DNA of 64,000 nt from Bacteroidota bacterium (lineage in GTDB: Bacteria; Bacteroidota; Bacteroidia; AKYH767-A; 2013-40CM-41-45). The stretch covers positions 186,001-250,000 of the forward strand of contig JADJSV010000001.1 of assembly GCA_016711505.1 (NCBI GenBank), in the 5' to 3' direction. The notes beneath the pieces were generated by a model that saw only the letters and a list, made by a program, of their open reading frames with translations, was not told the origin of the DNA and ran no database searches. The position numbers and the translations under genes are program-made. This document shows positions 17,035 to 26,981 of this stretch, piece by piece; the first letter of the stretch is position 1; every line of letters begins with the position of its first letter.

Positions 17035-18459
17035 TCAGTTTAGTGGAACAATACTTGACTCGCCGGAGACAACAGAAAATTCTTTTTCAATTGTGTAAAT
17101 ACTTTCTCTTGAATTTTTAGGACGATAGATCACTTTGTATTTTCCCGGTTGAAGTACTATTGTTTGTTTAGTTAGATCATTATTCAAATTTATGACCCAC
17201 TTCAGATTTGAATGGTCATAAGTATAAATGCTGCCATATCCCTGATTGTTGGTCAGCAGGGTAACAATACCGGGATGCGGAATACTCACTGTTGTAAGTT
17301 TGCTCTGAGAAATATCTACATTCTCAAGATTTATTCTTGGTGTTGTTAATATTTCAAGATCGTATTTGCCAACAATATATCTTTCCGTTGAATTCTCATC
17401 CTGCAAATTCAGCGTTTGCATTTTTCCATGCTGACGAACGATATATTGAACTTTTTTGTATTCACTTCTTCCATCAAATTTAAGGATGAGATCACCTTGC
17501 GGAGCATCAATTCCAATGATGGTATGTTTACCCGGTATTAAAATTACAGAATCTTTTGATACAGGAGGAATTGTATGAGCAACAATTTTATAGACTGGTA
17601 GTGGATCAATTACCAATGTATCCGGATTTCCTTTGGAATTAAGTGTGTGTATGTAATTGTACTTGTCTTGTCCGGTGAACATATCATAAAACGTCATGTT
17701 CACATTTGTTTCTGTCGGATTGCGATTGATATCCAGTAGATTTACCTGCAGCGTTGTATTGTTCAATGCTTGTGAGATCACAATATTCAAAGCGTCTCGG
17801 AACATTGTTTCATTTGTAGCATCAAAATATCTTCCTACACATTCAAATGTTTTTTTCAACGATTCATCAAGACCTAAACCGATCACAAAAGGTTTCAGGA
17901 ATATTCCTTTTTTCTGTAATGCCAGTGAAATTGCACATGGGTCACCGCCACATTCTTCAATTCCATCAGTAATAAGGATGATAATATTTCGCGACGGACT
18001 TTGCGGAAAATCATTGCCGCAAAGTTCAAGTGATTTTGCAATTGGAGTAGTGCCACGTGGAACAAGGTCTTTCAACACTTGTTGAATTGTAGAAATGTTT
18101 CCTTTTGAAAAAGGAACTTCCAGTTTACTGTCATCGCAATCCTGAGGCGGAAAATTTTTCTGATGACCGTATACACGCAGAGCAACTTCAAGGTTTTTTA
18201 CATAACGAAGGCTGTCCATTAATTGCTTCATCAGTAATTTTGCGACATCGATCTTTGCTCCGCTCTGCCACCGGCCGTACATAGACTGTGAAGCATCAAA
18301 TAAAAATTCAATTCTGGTCAGCTGCGGACTATCAACTTTTTTATTCTGTGCAAAGGAAGAACTATTGCAGAATAAAAAAATCAAGAGAAGTATTCTTCCT
18401 GCTATTGATATTTTTGTTTTGATAAATTTATGTTTTGAAGACTTCAATTTAGAAATCAC
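17035..18459 (-). CDS. secreted VWA-domain protein
   Basis: A 474-residue exported protein. A signal peptide spans about residues 14-38, followed by a von Willebrand factor A domain. The MIDAS residues are visible as Asp55-x-Ser57-x-Ser59 (DASQSM), a Thr in RGTTPIAKSL, and the Asp of LITDGIEECGG. The C-terminal half (about 250-474) looks like several small beta-sandwich modules. The gene overlaps the end of the transketolase N-subunit gene by 11 bases and ends 12 bases before the C-subunit gene, so all three should be one transcript. Its role is unknown; metal-dependent binding of an envelope or extracellular partner is likely. Confidence 0.75.
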   Translation of the reverse strand: MISKLKSSKHKFIKTKISIAGRILLLIFLFCNSSSFAQNKKVDSPQLTRIEFLFDASQSMYGRWQSGAKIDVAKLLMKQLMDSLRYVKNLEVALRVYGHQKNFPPQDCDDSKLEVPFSKGNISTIQQVLKDLVPRGTTPIAKSLELCGNDFPQSPSRNIIILITDGIEECGGDPCAISLALQKKGIFLKPFVIGLGLDESLKKTFECVGRYFDATNETMFRDALNIVISQALNNTTLQVNLLDINRNPTETNVNMTFYDMFTGQDKYNYIHTLNSKGNPDTLVIDPLPVYKIVAHTIPPVSKDSVILIPGKHTIIGIDAPQGDLILKFDGRSEYKKVQYIVRQHGKMQTLNLQDENSTERYIVGKYDLEILTTPRINLENVDISQSKLTTVSIPHPGIVTLLTNNQGYGSIYTYDHSNLKWVINLNNDLTKQTIVLQPGKYKVIYRPKNSRESIYTIEKEFSVVSGESSIVPLN

Positions 18460-19294
18460 CTAAAGTTTCTTCCAGTTGAGAAAGTGCTTTTTCAGTTTGC
18501 TCAGCATTTGGTGCTATACCATGCCATTTGTGTGAACCCATCATAAAGTCTACTCCCTGACCCATTTCAGTTTTCATCAATATGACAACCGGTTTTCCTT
18601 TTCCTGTCAACGACTTTGCTTTTTCCAGTACTTCAACGGTTTCAGACATGTTGTTGCCGTCCATATTCAGAACAGTCCAGCCGAAACTTTCGAACTTCGG
18701 CCGCAGATCACCATAAGGTAATACATGATTTACTGAGCCGTCAATCTGTTGCTCATTAACGTCAATTGTAGCAATGATATTGTCAACTTTTTTAGCACCC
18801 GCATACATGATTGCTTCCCAGTTCTGACCTTCCTGCATTTCACCATCACCGCAAAGGCAATAAACAAGATGATCGTCCTTCAAAAGTCTTTTTGAAAGAG
18901 CGGCACCTATAGAAACGCTCAATCCTTGTCCAAGTGAGCCACTTGCAACTCTGACTCCCGGTAGATGTTCATGAGTAGTAGGATGCCCTTGCAAGCGTGA
19001 ATTTATTTTTCTGAATGTTGCCATTTCATTAACCGGAAAATATCCGGCCCGTGAGAGCACACTATAGAATGCCGGAGAAATATGTCCATTACTCAGGAAG
19101 AACAGGTCTTCACCGTTTCCATCCATATTGAACTTATCGGATTTTATGGTCATCTGTTTAAAATACAGAGCAACCAGAAAATCAGCGCACCCTAATGATC
19201 CGCCGGGATGACCGGAATTAGCAAGATGGACCTGACGGACAATATCTCTTCTGACCTGAGATGCTATTTTTTCGAGTTCTTTTACGCTTTTCAT
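18449..19294 (-). CDS. transketolase, N-terminal (TPP-binding) subunit
   Basis: A 281-residue protein equivalent to the first domain of transketolase. It has SGHPGGSLGCADFLVALYF near the N-terminus, the thiamine-diphosphate motif GDGEMQEGQNWEAIMYAG with the later Asn in DVNEQQIDG, and a closing GSHKWHGIAPN block. It is the first gene of the split-transketolase unit. Its last 11 bases overlap the VWA gene. Confidence 0.88.
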   Translation of the reverse strand: MKSVKELEKIASQVRRDIVRQVHLANSGHPGGSLGCADFLVALYFKQMTIKSDKFNMDGNGEDLFFLSNGHISPAFYSVLSRAGYFPVNEMATFRKINSRLQGHPTTHEHLPGVRVASGSLGQGLSVSIGAALSKRLLKDDHLVYCLCGDGEMQEGQNWEAIMYAGAKKVDNIIATIDVNEQQIDGSVNHVLPYGDLRPKFESFGWTVLNMDGNNMSETVEVLEKAKSLTGKGKPVVILMKTEMGQGVDFMMGSHKWHGIAPNAEQTEKALSQLEETLGDF

Positions 19295-19416
19295 AGGATT
19301 TTGCTGGAAATTGTGATTGGTTAAAAGTACAGGAATTGGGTTTAGTCAGGACGAATGACATCTGTTTTTTTCAACAAATAAATAAGTAATAGATCGTCAG
19401 AATCAGGAATTCCGGG

Positions 19417-19812
19417 CTATTCGGAAAGTTCGTCAAAAAAGTCATCCAAGGCCCTTCGGTCAAATTTTGTCGGCCGTCCGGTTCCAGGATCTCTGTAAAT
19501 ACCAGATCTTGCAATTCTGGTTTTAAAAGCTTCAATGTCAGCAAGAGGAGTAAGATCTTCGCAGTATTCTGAAACCAGCTTAGCAGGCAACCGATTCGTG
19601 GTCAGTTGTATCACTTTTAAAGTGCGTGTAAGTCCGGTTCTTTTGACAGAAATTGTATCACCCAAACGAACAATTCTTGATGCTTTTGCAGGCTGATCGT
19701 TAATCAGTATTTTTCCCTGATCACATGCGGTTGTGGCAATCGAACGCGTTTTATATTGCCTGACTGCCCATAAATATTTATCGATCCTTAATTTATTGTC
19801 GTCTTTCTCCAT
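19417..19812 (-). CDS. hslR: S4-domain RNA-binding protein, Hsp15 type
   Basis: A 131-residue protein. The S4 fold covers residues about 8-65 (RIDKYLWAVRQYKTRSIATTAC, then GKILINDQPAKASRIVRLGDTISV). The basic C-terminal tail includes DPGTGRPTKFDRR, as in Hsp15, the heat-shock factor that rescues stalled 50S subunits carrying nascent chains. It appears to be a single gene with its own promoter-like box five bases before the ATG. The symbol is by similarity. Confidence 0.8.
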   Translation of the reverse strand: MEKDDNKLRIDKYLWAVRQYKTRSIATTACDQGKILINDQPAKASRIVRLGDTISVKRTGLTRTLKVIQLTTNRLPAKLVSEYCEDLTPLADIEAFKTRIARSGIYRDPGTGRPTKFDRRALDDFFDELSE

Positions 19813-19817
19813 CTGTG

Positions 19818-19825
19818 CTAAGGTA
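19818..19825 (-). promoter_or_regulatory. possible -7 element for the Hsp15 gene
   Basis: On the minus strand TACCTTAG resembles TAnnTTTG with one mismatch and ends 5 bases before the ATG at 19812. If real, the transcript would start at or next to the start codon. Confidence 0.3.
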
Positions 19826-19887
19826 AAAAGAAACTTAATAAAAATAGAGTGAGAACTGCGGAAGAGAAAATTACGTTTAAATTATTT

Positions 19888-20592
19888 CCCGCAGATCTCA
19901 CACAACCCCGCAGATTTTAGCGCAGAAAATTATATTGCTAATTGATTTCTTGATCTGCGAGATTTGCGAGATCTTCGGGAGATTTTTTAGCGTAATTTTT
20001 TTTCCCGCAGATCACACAGATCCCGCAGATTTAGCGCAGAAATTTGTTTTCTTACTGATTCTTTTTATCTGCGAGATTTGCGAGATCTGGGGGGAGATTT
20101 TTTGGCGTAATTTTTTTCCCACAGATCCCACAGATCACGCAGATTTTGCGAAGAAATTATATTGCAATTGATTTCTTGATCTGCGAGATTTGCGAGATCT
20201 GCGGGAGATTTTTTAGCGTAATTTTTTTCCCGCAGATCTCACAGATCACGCAGATTTAGCGCAGAAATTTGTTTTCTTACTGATTCTTTTATCTGCGAGA
20301 TTTGCGAGATCTGCGGGAGATTTTTTTGGCGTAATTTTTTTCCCGCAGATCCCACAGATCACGCAGATTTTGCGAAGAAATTATATTGCAATTGATTTCT
20401 TGATCTGCGAGATTTGCGAGATCTTCGGGAGATTTTTTAGCGTAATTTTTTTCCCGCAGATCACACAGATCCCGCAGATTTTTGCGCAGAAAAATATATT
20501 TCTAATTTTTTTTTATCTGCGAGATTTGCGAGATCTGCGGGAGATATTTTAGCGTAATTTTTCCCGCAGATCCCGCAGATTTAGCGCAGCTA
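19888..20592. repeat. array of about 113-bp hairpin units with 9-base internal phrasing
   Basis: Units begin with CCCGCAG or a variant at 19888, 20004, 20118, 20229, 20342, 20453 and 20563 (steps 116, 114, 111, 113, 111, 110). Each holds a left arm of about three 9-base words of type CGCAGATCT/CACAGATCA, a variable spacer, and a right arm CTGCGAGATTTGCGAGAT that is its reverse complement. Two spacer types alternate: ATTGCAATTGATTTCTTG in units 1, 3 and 5, and TTGTTTTCTTACTGATTC in units 2 and 4. This implies duplication of a two-unit block of about 225 bases. The array ends just before the AI-2E gene. Reading frames through it (Ile-Cys-Glu-Ile repeats) are not genes. Confidence 0.85.
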
Positions 20593-20652
20593 TAGTTCTT
20601 TAAATTGGAAATAAAGATTAGTTTTACAAAATCAATAACCCAGTTCACCTAT

Positions 20653-21664
20653 ATGAATGCAGAAGAATATAACCAGAAGTTTGCCAGAAGATTTGTGATC
20701 ATTTCACTTTTGTTTTGTCTTGTGTTATTCTATTTCACACTGAATATTTTCTTAGACGGATTTCTTGGAGCAATCATTTTATATGTGCTTTTCAGACCAA
20801 TGATGCGCAGACTGGTTGAAGTAAAGAAATGGAGAAAGTCCATGTCGGCGTTGGCAATTCTTGGAATTTCGTTTTTTATCGTACTGATTCCTGTTTATGT
20901 TATTGCTTCGCTGATCATTCCCAGAATTTACATGATCTTTTCAAATGGATCATTGACAATGGACGCCTTGATGAAGGCCGATGCACAATTTAAGCAGCTT
21001 ACCGGTTTCAATATGCTGACAGAAGATAATCTTGCGTCATTACAAAGTTCAGCAACAGGTTTCATCACTAATTTTCTGGGTGAGTCGCTGAATATGCTTA
21101 CTGACATTGCGCTGTTATATCTCTTTTTCTATTACCTCTTGGTGAATACAGGCTACATTGAAAGATCCCTCACTAAATTGATTCCGTTTACACAGGAAAA
21201 GATCGACAGATTTGCAAAAGAACTGGAAGATCAAACAAAAAGTAATGCATTGGGAATACCTTTACTTGCAATCTGTCAGGGAATTTTGCTGCTGTTGGTT
21301 ATTGGATCTTTGGAGTGCCTGAACCTTTCTTCTGGGGATTAATGACCGGTTTCTTTCATTGCTGCCAATGATTGGTTCAGCACTGATCTGGATTCCCGCA
21401 GGAATATTTAAGTTGTCAGAAGGTGCAACCTGGCAAGGCGTTGCGATATTGATCTACGGAGTTGTTGTGATCGGTATGGTTGACAATGTTTTCGATTACT
21501 GTTTCAGAAAAAGTTTGCTGATATCCATCCATTGATCACGATTGTTTGGGGTAATCGTCGGACTTCAATTGTTTGGTATACCGGGATTGATATTCGGACC
21601 TCTTCTGATCAGTTATTTTATACTGCTTATAAAGATCTTCAGGGAAGAATTTTTGAAAAATTAA
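20653..21664 (+). pseudogene. AI-2E family transporter, frameshifted at least four times
   Basis: An inner-membrane permease of the PerM/AI-2E (UPF0118) family. The chosen start is ATG 20653 (MNAEEYNQKF). The frame runs cleanly to about 21290, then needs corrections near 21295, 21356, 21490 and 21544. Reading across them recovers the family's C-terminal half, including VPEPFFWGLMTGFFSLLPMIGS, and a GIPGLIFGPLLISYF segment before TAA at 21662-21664. The intact length would be about 335 residues. Either the gene is decayed or this stretch is poorly sequenced; priA just downstream shows the same problem. Its last bases overlap the convergent OstA-like gene. Confidence 0.75.
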
Positions 21665-23211
21665 TTTCTGAAAATATCTTCTTTGGTTTTAGGTCTCTTG
21701 TCTTCAAACCATGAAAAGCCTTTAAGACGAAGTTCATTTAAGGAAAGTTCTTTAATAGGGTAGAGGGTGCCGTCCGGCTGATTGAGAAGTGAGATCCCTT
21801 TGACTTTATTCTCTTCTATATAAATTGTAAGGTCACTGCAATCAGCTCGGTTTACTCCAAAGTTTTTTTCATTCTTATTTTTTGCATAATAGATCGTCTG
21901 ACCATTTCCTGTAACATCAATTCTGTAAAGTTTATTATCAGAAAGTACACCTACCATATTTTTACCTCTTATCTGATTAAACCGTAATGAATCTAAAATT
22001 TCAACTGCGACACTATCTGCTTTTGAAGCTATGAATGAATTCCCGGTCAAATAAATGAATGTAATTTCAGAATTCGATGTCTGAAGTGTAATGCTGTCTG
22101 CGAAAAGTTGATTCGTACCGGACCAGATAACAGGGTCAGTATACAGGCGGATAGTAGAATCTGAGGCCAGGTATACTAATGAATCACATGATCCTTGCAG
22201 ATCGTCTTTGAACAGTTTTACATGATGGAATGCAAAAATATTTTTTTTACGGTTTGTTGAATCAATTTTATTTTCACCAATAGCAAGTAGTGTGTCACCA
22301 TGTAAAAATAAAGAATCGCCATCAATGATCTGTGTCATCATTGCCTGACCTGTTACCCAGCTACTGTCTGTCAGTTCATGATATTCACCATAATCACCGC
22401 TGATAATAATTCTGTTTACAGTATCAGTTATTGCTACATTACCAAAAACTTTTCCAATGCCTTTTAACCGGTCATAGAATACAGAGTCGCCCTGCAGACG
22501 TTGTTCTTTCGTTTGCAGATAAGAATTCTTGTTGAAATTTGATTTCTGAGTTTCGGTGTTGTACCAACCGCTTTCACAATAAATAATATTGTCTTTTGAA
22601 ATGATCTGCGTTGGTCCAAGAAAAAATGCTGTTTTGTTTACTGTATTATATCGAAGAGTATCACAGGTCATTGTATATTTCGGATTGACTAATCTAACAT
22701 CTCTTCTGAAGAAAAGGTCATGAGTAGAACTAAAAAAATATCCAAGTTTGCTGGTCAATACATTTTCACCATCCACAATATGTGCACTGTCAGAATAAGA
22801 TGCAACATCTGATTCAAGGTTGTAATCAAGTTGCGATGTATTCAAAGTCATCTTTCGATCTGACATTATAACATTATCAATTACATGGGCGACTTTTGAA
22901 TTACCATCGTAATTCAGCCTCTTTCCTGTAAGAGTAATGCTATCGCCTTGTGTTATACGAATGTTATTGTAAGCTTCCAGTCGGTTCTCATCCCGGAAAA
23001 GATATGCACTGTCGCAATACATAAAAGCATTCTGATGTTTAAAAGCAACATTACCGATCAAACGCGTTGCTTTTGCATTTAAGGACTGGTCAAATTCGCT
23101 CACGTCAGCATGAATCAATTCAATTTTATCACTTTTCTGTGCAGTGATTGAATCACAAATAAATATTGAGACCAGGCTCAAAAGGATCCTGATAAATGCG
23201 TTTAATTTCAC
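21661..23211 (-). CDS. OstA/LptA-like periplasmic protein
   Basis: A 516-residue protein with a signal peptide ending near residue 24 (CDSITAQ). The rest is regular beta structure with repeats of the type N-V-x-x-x-x-x-x-x-x-x-C-D-S-A-Y-L, ending in a charged tail. The blocks LIGNVAFKHQNAFMYCDSAYLF and GKRLNYDGNSKVAHVIDNVIM match the OstA/LptA beta-jellyroll seen in LPS transport proteins; Bacteroidota have long multi-domain versions. A role in carrying LPS across the periplasm is likely. It appears monocistronic. Confidence 0.75.
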   Translation of the reverse strand: MKLNAFIRILLSLVSIFICDSITAQKSDKIELIHADVSEFDQSLNAKATRLIGNVAFKHQNAFMYCDSAYLFRDENRLEAYNNIRITQGDSITLTGKRLNYDGNSKVAHVIDNVIMSDRKMTLNTSQLDYNLESDVASYSDSAHIVDGENVLTSKLGYFFSSTHDLFFRRDVRLVNPKYTMTCDTLRYNTVNKTAFFLGPTQIISKDNIIYCESGWYNTETQKSNFNKNSYLQTKEQRLQGDSVFYDRLKGIGKVFGNVAITDTVNRIIISGDYGEYHELTDSSWVTGQAMMTQIIDGDSLFLHGDTLLAIGENKIDSTNRKKNIFAFHHVKLFKDDLQGSCDSLVYLASDSTIRLYTDPVIWSGTNQLFADSITLQTSNSEITFIYLTGNSFIASKADSVAVEILDSLRFNQIRGKNMVGVLSDNKLYRIDVTGNGQTIYYAKNKNEKNFGVNRADCSDLTIYIEENKVKGISLLNQPDGTLYPIKELSLNELRLKGFSWFEDKRPKTKEDIFRN

Positions 23212-23216
23212 GGATG

Positions 23217-23224
23217 CGAAAATA
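23217..23224 (-). promoter_or_regulatory. possible -7 element for the OstA-like gene
   Basis: On the minus strand TATTTTCG fits TAnnTTyG and ends five bases before the ATG at 23211, which would make the transcript leaderless or nearly so. No clear -33 element is present. Confidence 0.35.
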
Positions 23225-23268
23225 CAAAAAAGGACCGGGATAGGCGGGATTTAAAAGTGATTTCTGGT

Positions 23269-24261
23269 TTAGCGGGCAGCCATAAAATCGTATACCTGCT
23301 TACTAATCGAATTAAGGACAGTTTTCAATTTCTGCTGATCGGAACCTCTGGTCATCACAGTGATCAGATAGGGTTTATTAGCAGTATAGATTATTGCCGT
23401 TTCATGCAATTGTTGTTCAATCGGATTGAACTTTTCTCCAAACTTATGTGCAATAGAAATTGTTTCCGGAAGAAGTTTGGTTAAGCCGTCGTGAAATTTT
23501 GATTTAGTCAAGAGATTCATCGCATATTCTGAATTTTGGGATTCAAGATATGATGAATTGAAGATTACGCGTAAAAATCTGCTGCACTCAGATGAAGTAA
23601 TCGGATAATCAACTTGCTCTTTGGTAGGTACAGAAAGGTTAAGCGATCTGCACAAATCAAAATAAGTATTGGCGTTCATTCTCTGACTCAGAAGCATTGT
23701 AGCATCATTATCTGAATCAATGATCATGGCTTCCATCAATTCTTTTACAGTGTAAAATCTTCCTGAAGTTAAATGACCCGAAACAATTGATTGAACCGGC
23801 ATTTCACTATAAGTTGCTTTGAACTGGATTCGTTGATTTAAAAGGTCAGGGTTATGTTCAGAGTCTTTCAGATAGGTGATCAGTGTAGCGATCTTCATCA
23901 TACTGCCCGGACTGAATGTTTCTGAAGGATTTATAGAGAACCATTTACCTTGATCAAATTCACGGACATAAACTGAAGCTGACTTTAATGCACCGTTTGA
24001 TTTTTCTGAATCCAGATATCCATTCAGATTTGACTTCAGGACATTATATATTTCATCCTCACAGTTTCTATCACCAAGAATTAATGGTCGGATAAACTTA
24101 TAATTAGAATTTCTAATTATTTGAAAATCACAAGCATCTTTTAATTCAACTTGTTCGATTACTTTTACAGGATGAAGCTTTTGATAAAGTATGATTCCTC
24201 CGGCTATGAATATTGTTAAAAATAAAATATAGGCAGGAACACTTTTAGTAAGTAATTTCAT
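23269..24261 (-). CDS. class A beta-lactamase-like serine hydrolase
   Basis: A 330-residue protein with one N-terminal membrane helix (residues 9-27), so the domain faces the periplasm. The catalytic Ser-x-x-Lys is Ser120-Met-Met-Lys123, the SDN triad appears as IDSDNDAT near residue 182, and the third motif reads HKFGE in place of KTG. This matches the class A beta-lactamase / PF13354 fold, but Bacteroidota have many such proteins acting as peptidases or esterases of unknown substrate. The altered third motif argues against calling it a resistance enzyme. Confidence 0.75.
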   Translation of the reverse strand: MKLLTKSVPAYILFLTIFIAGGIILYQKLHPVKVIEQVELKDACDFQIIRNSNYKFIRPLILGDRNCEDEIYNVLKSNLNGYLDSEKSNGALKSASVYVREFDQGKWFSINPSETFSPGSMMKIATLITYLKDSEHNPDLLNQRIQFKATYSEMPVQSIVSGHLTSGRFYTVKELMEAMIIDSDNDATMLLSQRMNANTYFDLCRSLNLSVPTKEQVDYPITSSECSRFLRVIFNSSYLESQNSEYAMNLLTKSKFHDGLTKLLPETISIAHKFGEKFNPIEQQLHETAIIYTANKPYLITVMTRGSDQQKLKTVLNSISKQVYDFMAAR

Positions 24262-24353
24262 GACGTTAATTAGGGACGACTAAATTATCTATTTTTCGAT
24301 GAGCATCTTAATATTTGAGGTCAATTTCATGTAAAATTAATGCAATTAACATA

Positions 24354-26831
24354 TTGAATATCAATAATATATATATAGAAGTACTTTTGCCCATCCCATT
24401 CGGTGGACTTTTCACCTACAAGGTACCTCTTGAAATGGCCGCCGGTGTTGCACCCGGAAAGCGCGTCATTGTGCCCTTTGGAAAGCAGAAGGTTTATTCT
24501 GCACTGATCAAAACATTATTCACGAACACACTTCACCGGAAAGTCTGAAAGAAATTCATTCTGTGCTTGATGATGCGCCGCTTGTAAATGAATTCAATTC
24601 AAACTTTGGGAATGGATGTCGGAGTACTATATGTGTTCTCAAGGAGAAGTGATGAACAGCGCACTTCCTTCAGCACTTAAACTTGCCAGTGAAACGAAAG
24701 TGATTCTTTCTCCCGATGCAGATCTCGAAAGTGAAGATCTGAATGCCAATGAAGAATTGTTTATAGCCGCACTTTCCAAAAAGCCCATGAACTAACGATC
24801 AGTGAAATTGCAGGGCTTTTAAAAAGTCGAGTGTTCATCAGATCCTGAAAGCGGTAGAAAAAAACTGATCATCATCAGCGAAGAGATCAATGCGCGATAT
24901 AAACCAAAACTTGAAGCACGCCTTCGATTGGCTGAAGTTTATAAGAGTGATTCAGAAATGGAAAATCTTTTTCTGCAACTGGAAGAAGATCAACGGAAGA
25001 AAAAGCAACAGGAAGCATTAATGATATTTTTAAAATATCTGTATGAAGAATCTAATCGCGATTCTATTAAAAAAAATCTTGTCACTTCTCACCCTGATAT
25101 TTCAAAAAGTTCACTTCAGACTCTCATTTCTAATGGAATCCTTATTGAATTCCATGTGCAGGTCGACAGAATTCTGATGCATCAGACGATGTTGTTCCGC
25201 CTGCACCCTTATCCGGTATTCAACTTAAAGCGCTACAAGAAATAAAAACGTCCTATGAAAAACACGATGTCACTTTATTGCATGGTGTAACTTCAAGCGG
25301 AAAAACAGAACTTTATATTCACCTCATCGAAGAAGCTGTTCAGGCAGGAAAACAAGTACTTTATCTTTTGCCTGAAATCGCATTGACTACTCAAATGATC
25401 ACTTTAGGTTACAAAAGCATTTTGGAAAAGTGTTGGTGTTTATCATAGCAGATATACAGGTAATGAAAGAGTAGAAGTGTGGAACCATGTTTTGAATTTC
25501 CGGTCGGATGTAAATGGAAAACAATCGCAGATCATCCTCGGTGCAAGGTCGTCGTTGTTTCTTCCATATTCAAATCTTGGATTGATCATTGTTGATGAAG
25601 AGCACGATTCCAGCTACAAACAAAATGATCCTGCACCAAGATATAATGGAAGAGATACTGCAATGGTGCTTGCAAAAATTCATGGAGCAAAAAACGTTAT
25701 TGGGATCCGCCACGCCTGCTTTAAAGTTATTACAATGCCGAACATGACCGATATGGAAAAGTAGAATTGAACGAGCGACATGGAGGAGTAGAGATGCCTG
25801 CAATTGTCGTAGCGGACATGGCTGAAGCAAAAAGAAAGAAGCTGATGAAGTCGATCTTTACACCTGTGTTGATCGATGGAATCCGCGAAGCTCTGCACAA
25901 TAAAGAACAGGTAATTTTATTTCAGAACCGCCGTGGCTTTTCACCTTTTATTGAATGTCGTCAATGCAACTGGATTCCCCATTGCAAGAATTGTTCAGTG
26001 ACTCACGTATCATAAAAACAGTAAAGCATTAAAGTGCCATTACTGCGGGTATCTGGAAAACCTTCCTGCATTTTGTCCGAATTGTTCAGATTACCATCTG
26101 GAAGAAAAGGATTTGGAACAGAAAAGATTGAAGAAGAGATTGCGATCTTTTTCCTTTGGCGCGTGTTGCAAGAATGGATCTTGATGCTACTCGTACCAGA
26201 TCATCTTTTATGAAACTGATCACAGATTTTGAAGACCGTCAGATCGATATTCTGGTTGGGACGCAAATGGTAACCAAAGGTCTTGATTTCGATAATGTAA
26301 GTACTGTCGGAATAATAAATGCTGATCAGCTTTTGAACTTTCCGGATTTTCGGGCCTTTGAAAGAAGTTTTCAATTAATGCTTCAGGTTAGTGGACGCTC
26401 TGGCAGAAAGTTAAAACGCGGAAAGGTTATTATTCAAACCACTCAGCCGAACCATTGGGTGATTACTGAAGTTGTCAGGAATAATTACAAAGGATTTTAT
26501 GTCCGTGATTTACATGAAAGGGAACGCTTCGGATATCCACCGCACAGCAGACTTATTGAAATTAATATGCGTCACAAAGAACTTGAATTGATTCAGGACG
26601 CGAGCAATCACTTTGGAGTTTTGTTAAGGGAAAGTCTTGGACCACGGTTAACCGGTCCGCATCTTCCAATCGTTTCTCGAATCAGAAATCAATACTAGGA
26701 ATTTTTTAATTAAAGTCGAACGCGGAGGAGTGTAGTAGAAATAAAAAATGATCAAGGTCGCAATGACCAGATTCTATTCTAACAAAACGTATCATGGGGT
26801 GCAGATCATTCCGGATGTTGATCCGCAATAA
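24354..26831 (+). pseudogene. priA: primosomal protein N' (PriA helicase), many frameshifts
   Basis: The replication-restart helicase PriA can be read in pieces. The N-terminal DNA-binding domain begins IEVLLPIPFGGLFTYKVP. Helicase motifs are GVTSSGKTELY (Walker A, near 25290), DEEHDSSYKQ (motif II) and a GSATPALK motif near 25710. The zinc region (ECRQCNWIPHCKNC, then CHYCG and CPNC) lies at 25960-26090. The C-terminal helicase half holds GTQMVTKGLDFDNV and QVSGRSGR, then GYPPHSRLI, ending at TAA 26829-26831. At least seven frame changes are needed. The start is unclear; TTG 24354 fits best. Every motif is conserved, so dense sequencing error is likelier than true loss. Confidence 0.8.
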
Positions 26832-26846
26832 TTTTTGAACAGGTTT

Positions 26847-26904
26847 AAAATGTTTAAGGGGCTTAAAGTGTTGCTATGTACACCTTAAACCCCTTAAACA
26901 TTTT
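26847..26904. terminator. hairpin between convergent priA and PKD-protein genes
   Basis: AAAATGTTTAAGGGGCTTAAAGTG at 26847-26870 pairs with 26881-26904, with 22 of 24 positions complementary around a 10-base loop. It lies between two convergent genes and is flanked by T- and A-rich tracts, so it probably terminates both. Confidence 0.6.
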
Positions 26905-26981
26905 ACTATAATGAAATATTCCGTGTTCTTATTGTGAACTTGTGTTCTCAGTGTTTTTTAATAGGGCTTTGGATTCTACGT

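Noticed and set aside
19935..20552. Open frames through the repeat array, coding Ile-Cys-Glu-Ile repeats
   Set aside because: They are translations of the 9-base units; the frames change with unit length and have no start context or family.
19888..20592. CRISPR array
   Set aside because: Units are about 113 bases with hairpin arms and only two alternating spacer types, and there are no cas genes. CRISPR repeats are short and spacers unique.
23269..24261. Antibiotic-resistance beta-lactamase
   Set aside because: The third active-site motif is HKFGE rather than KTG, and no mobile or resistance context is present.
24354..26831. Several separate small genes in the priA region
   Set aside because: All pieces follow the order of PriA domains; they are fragments of one gene split by indels.
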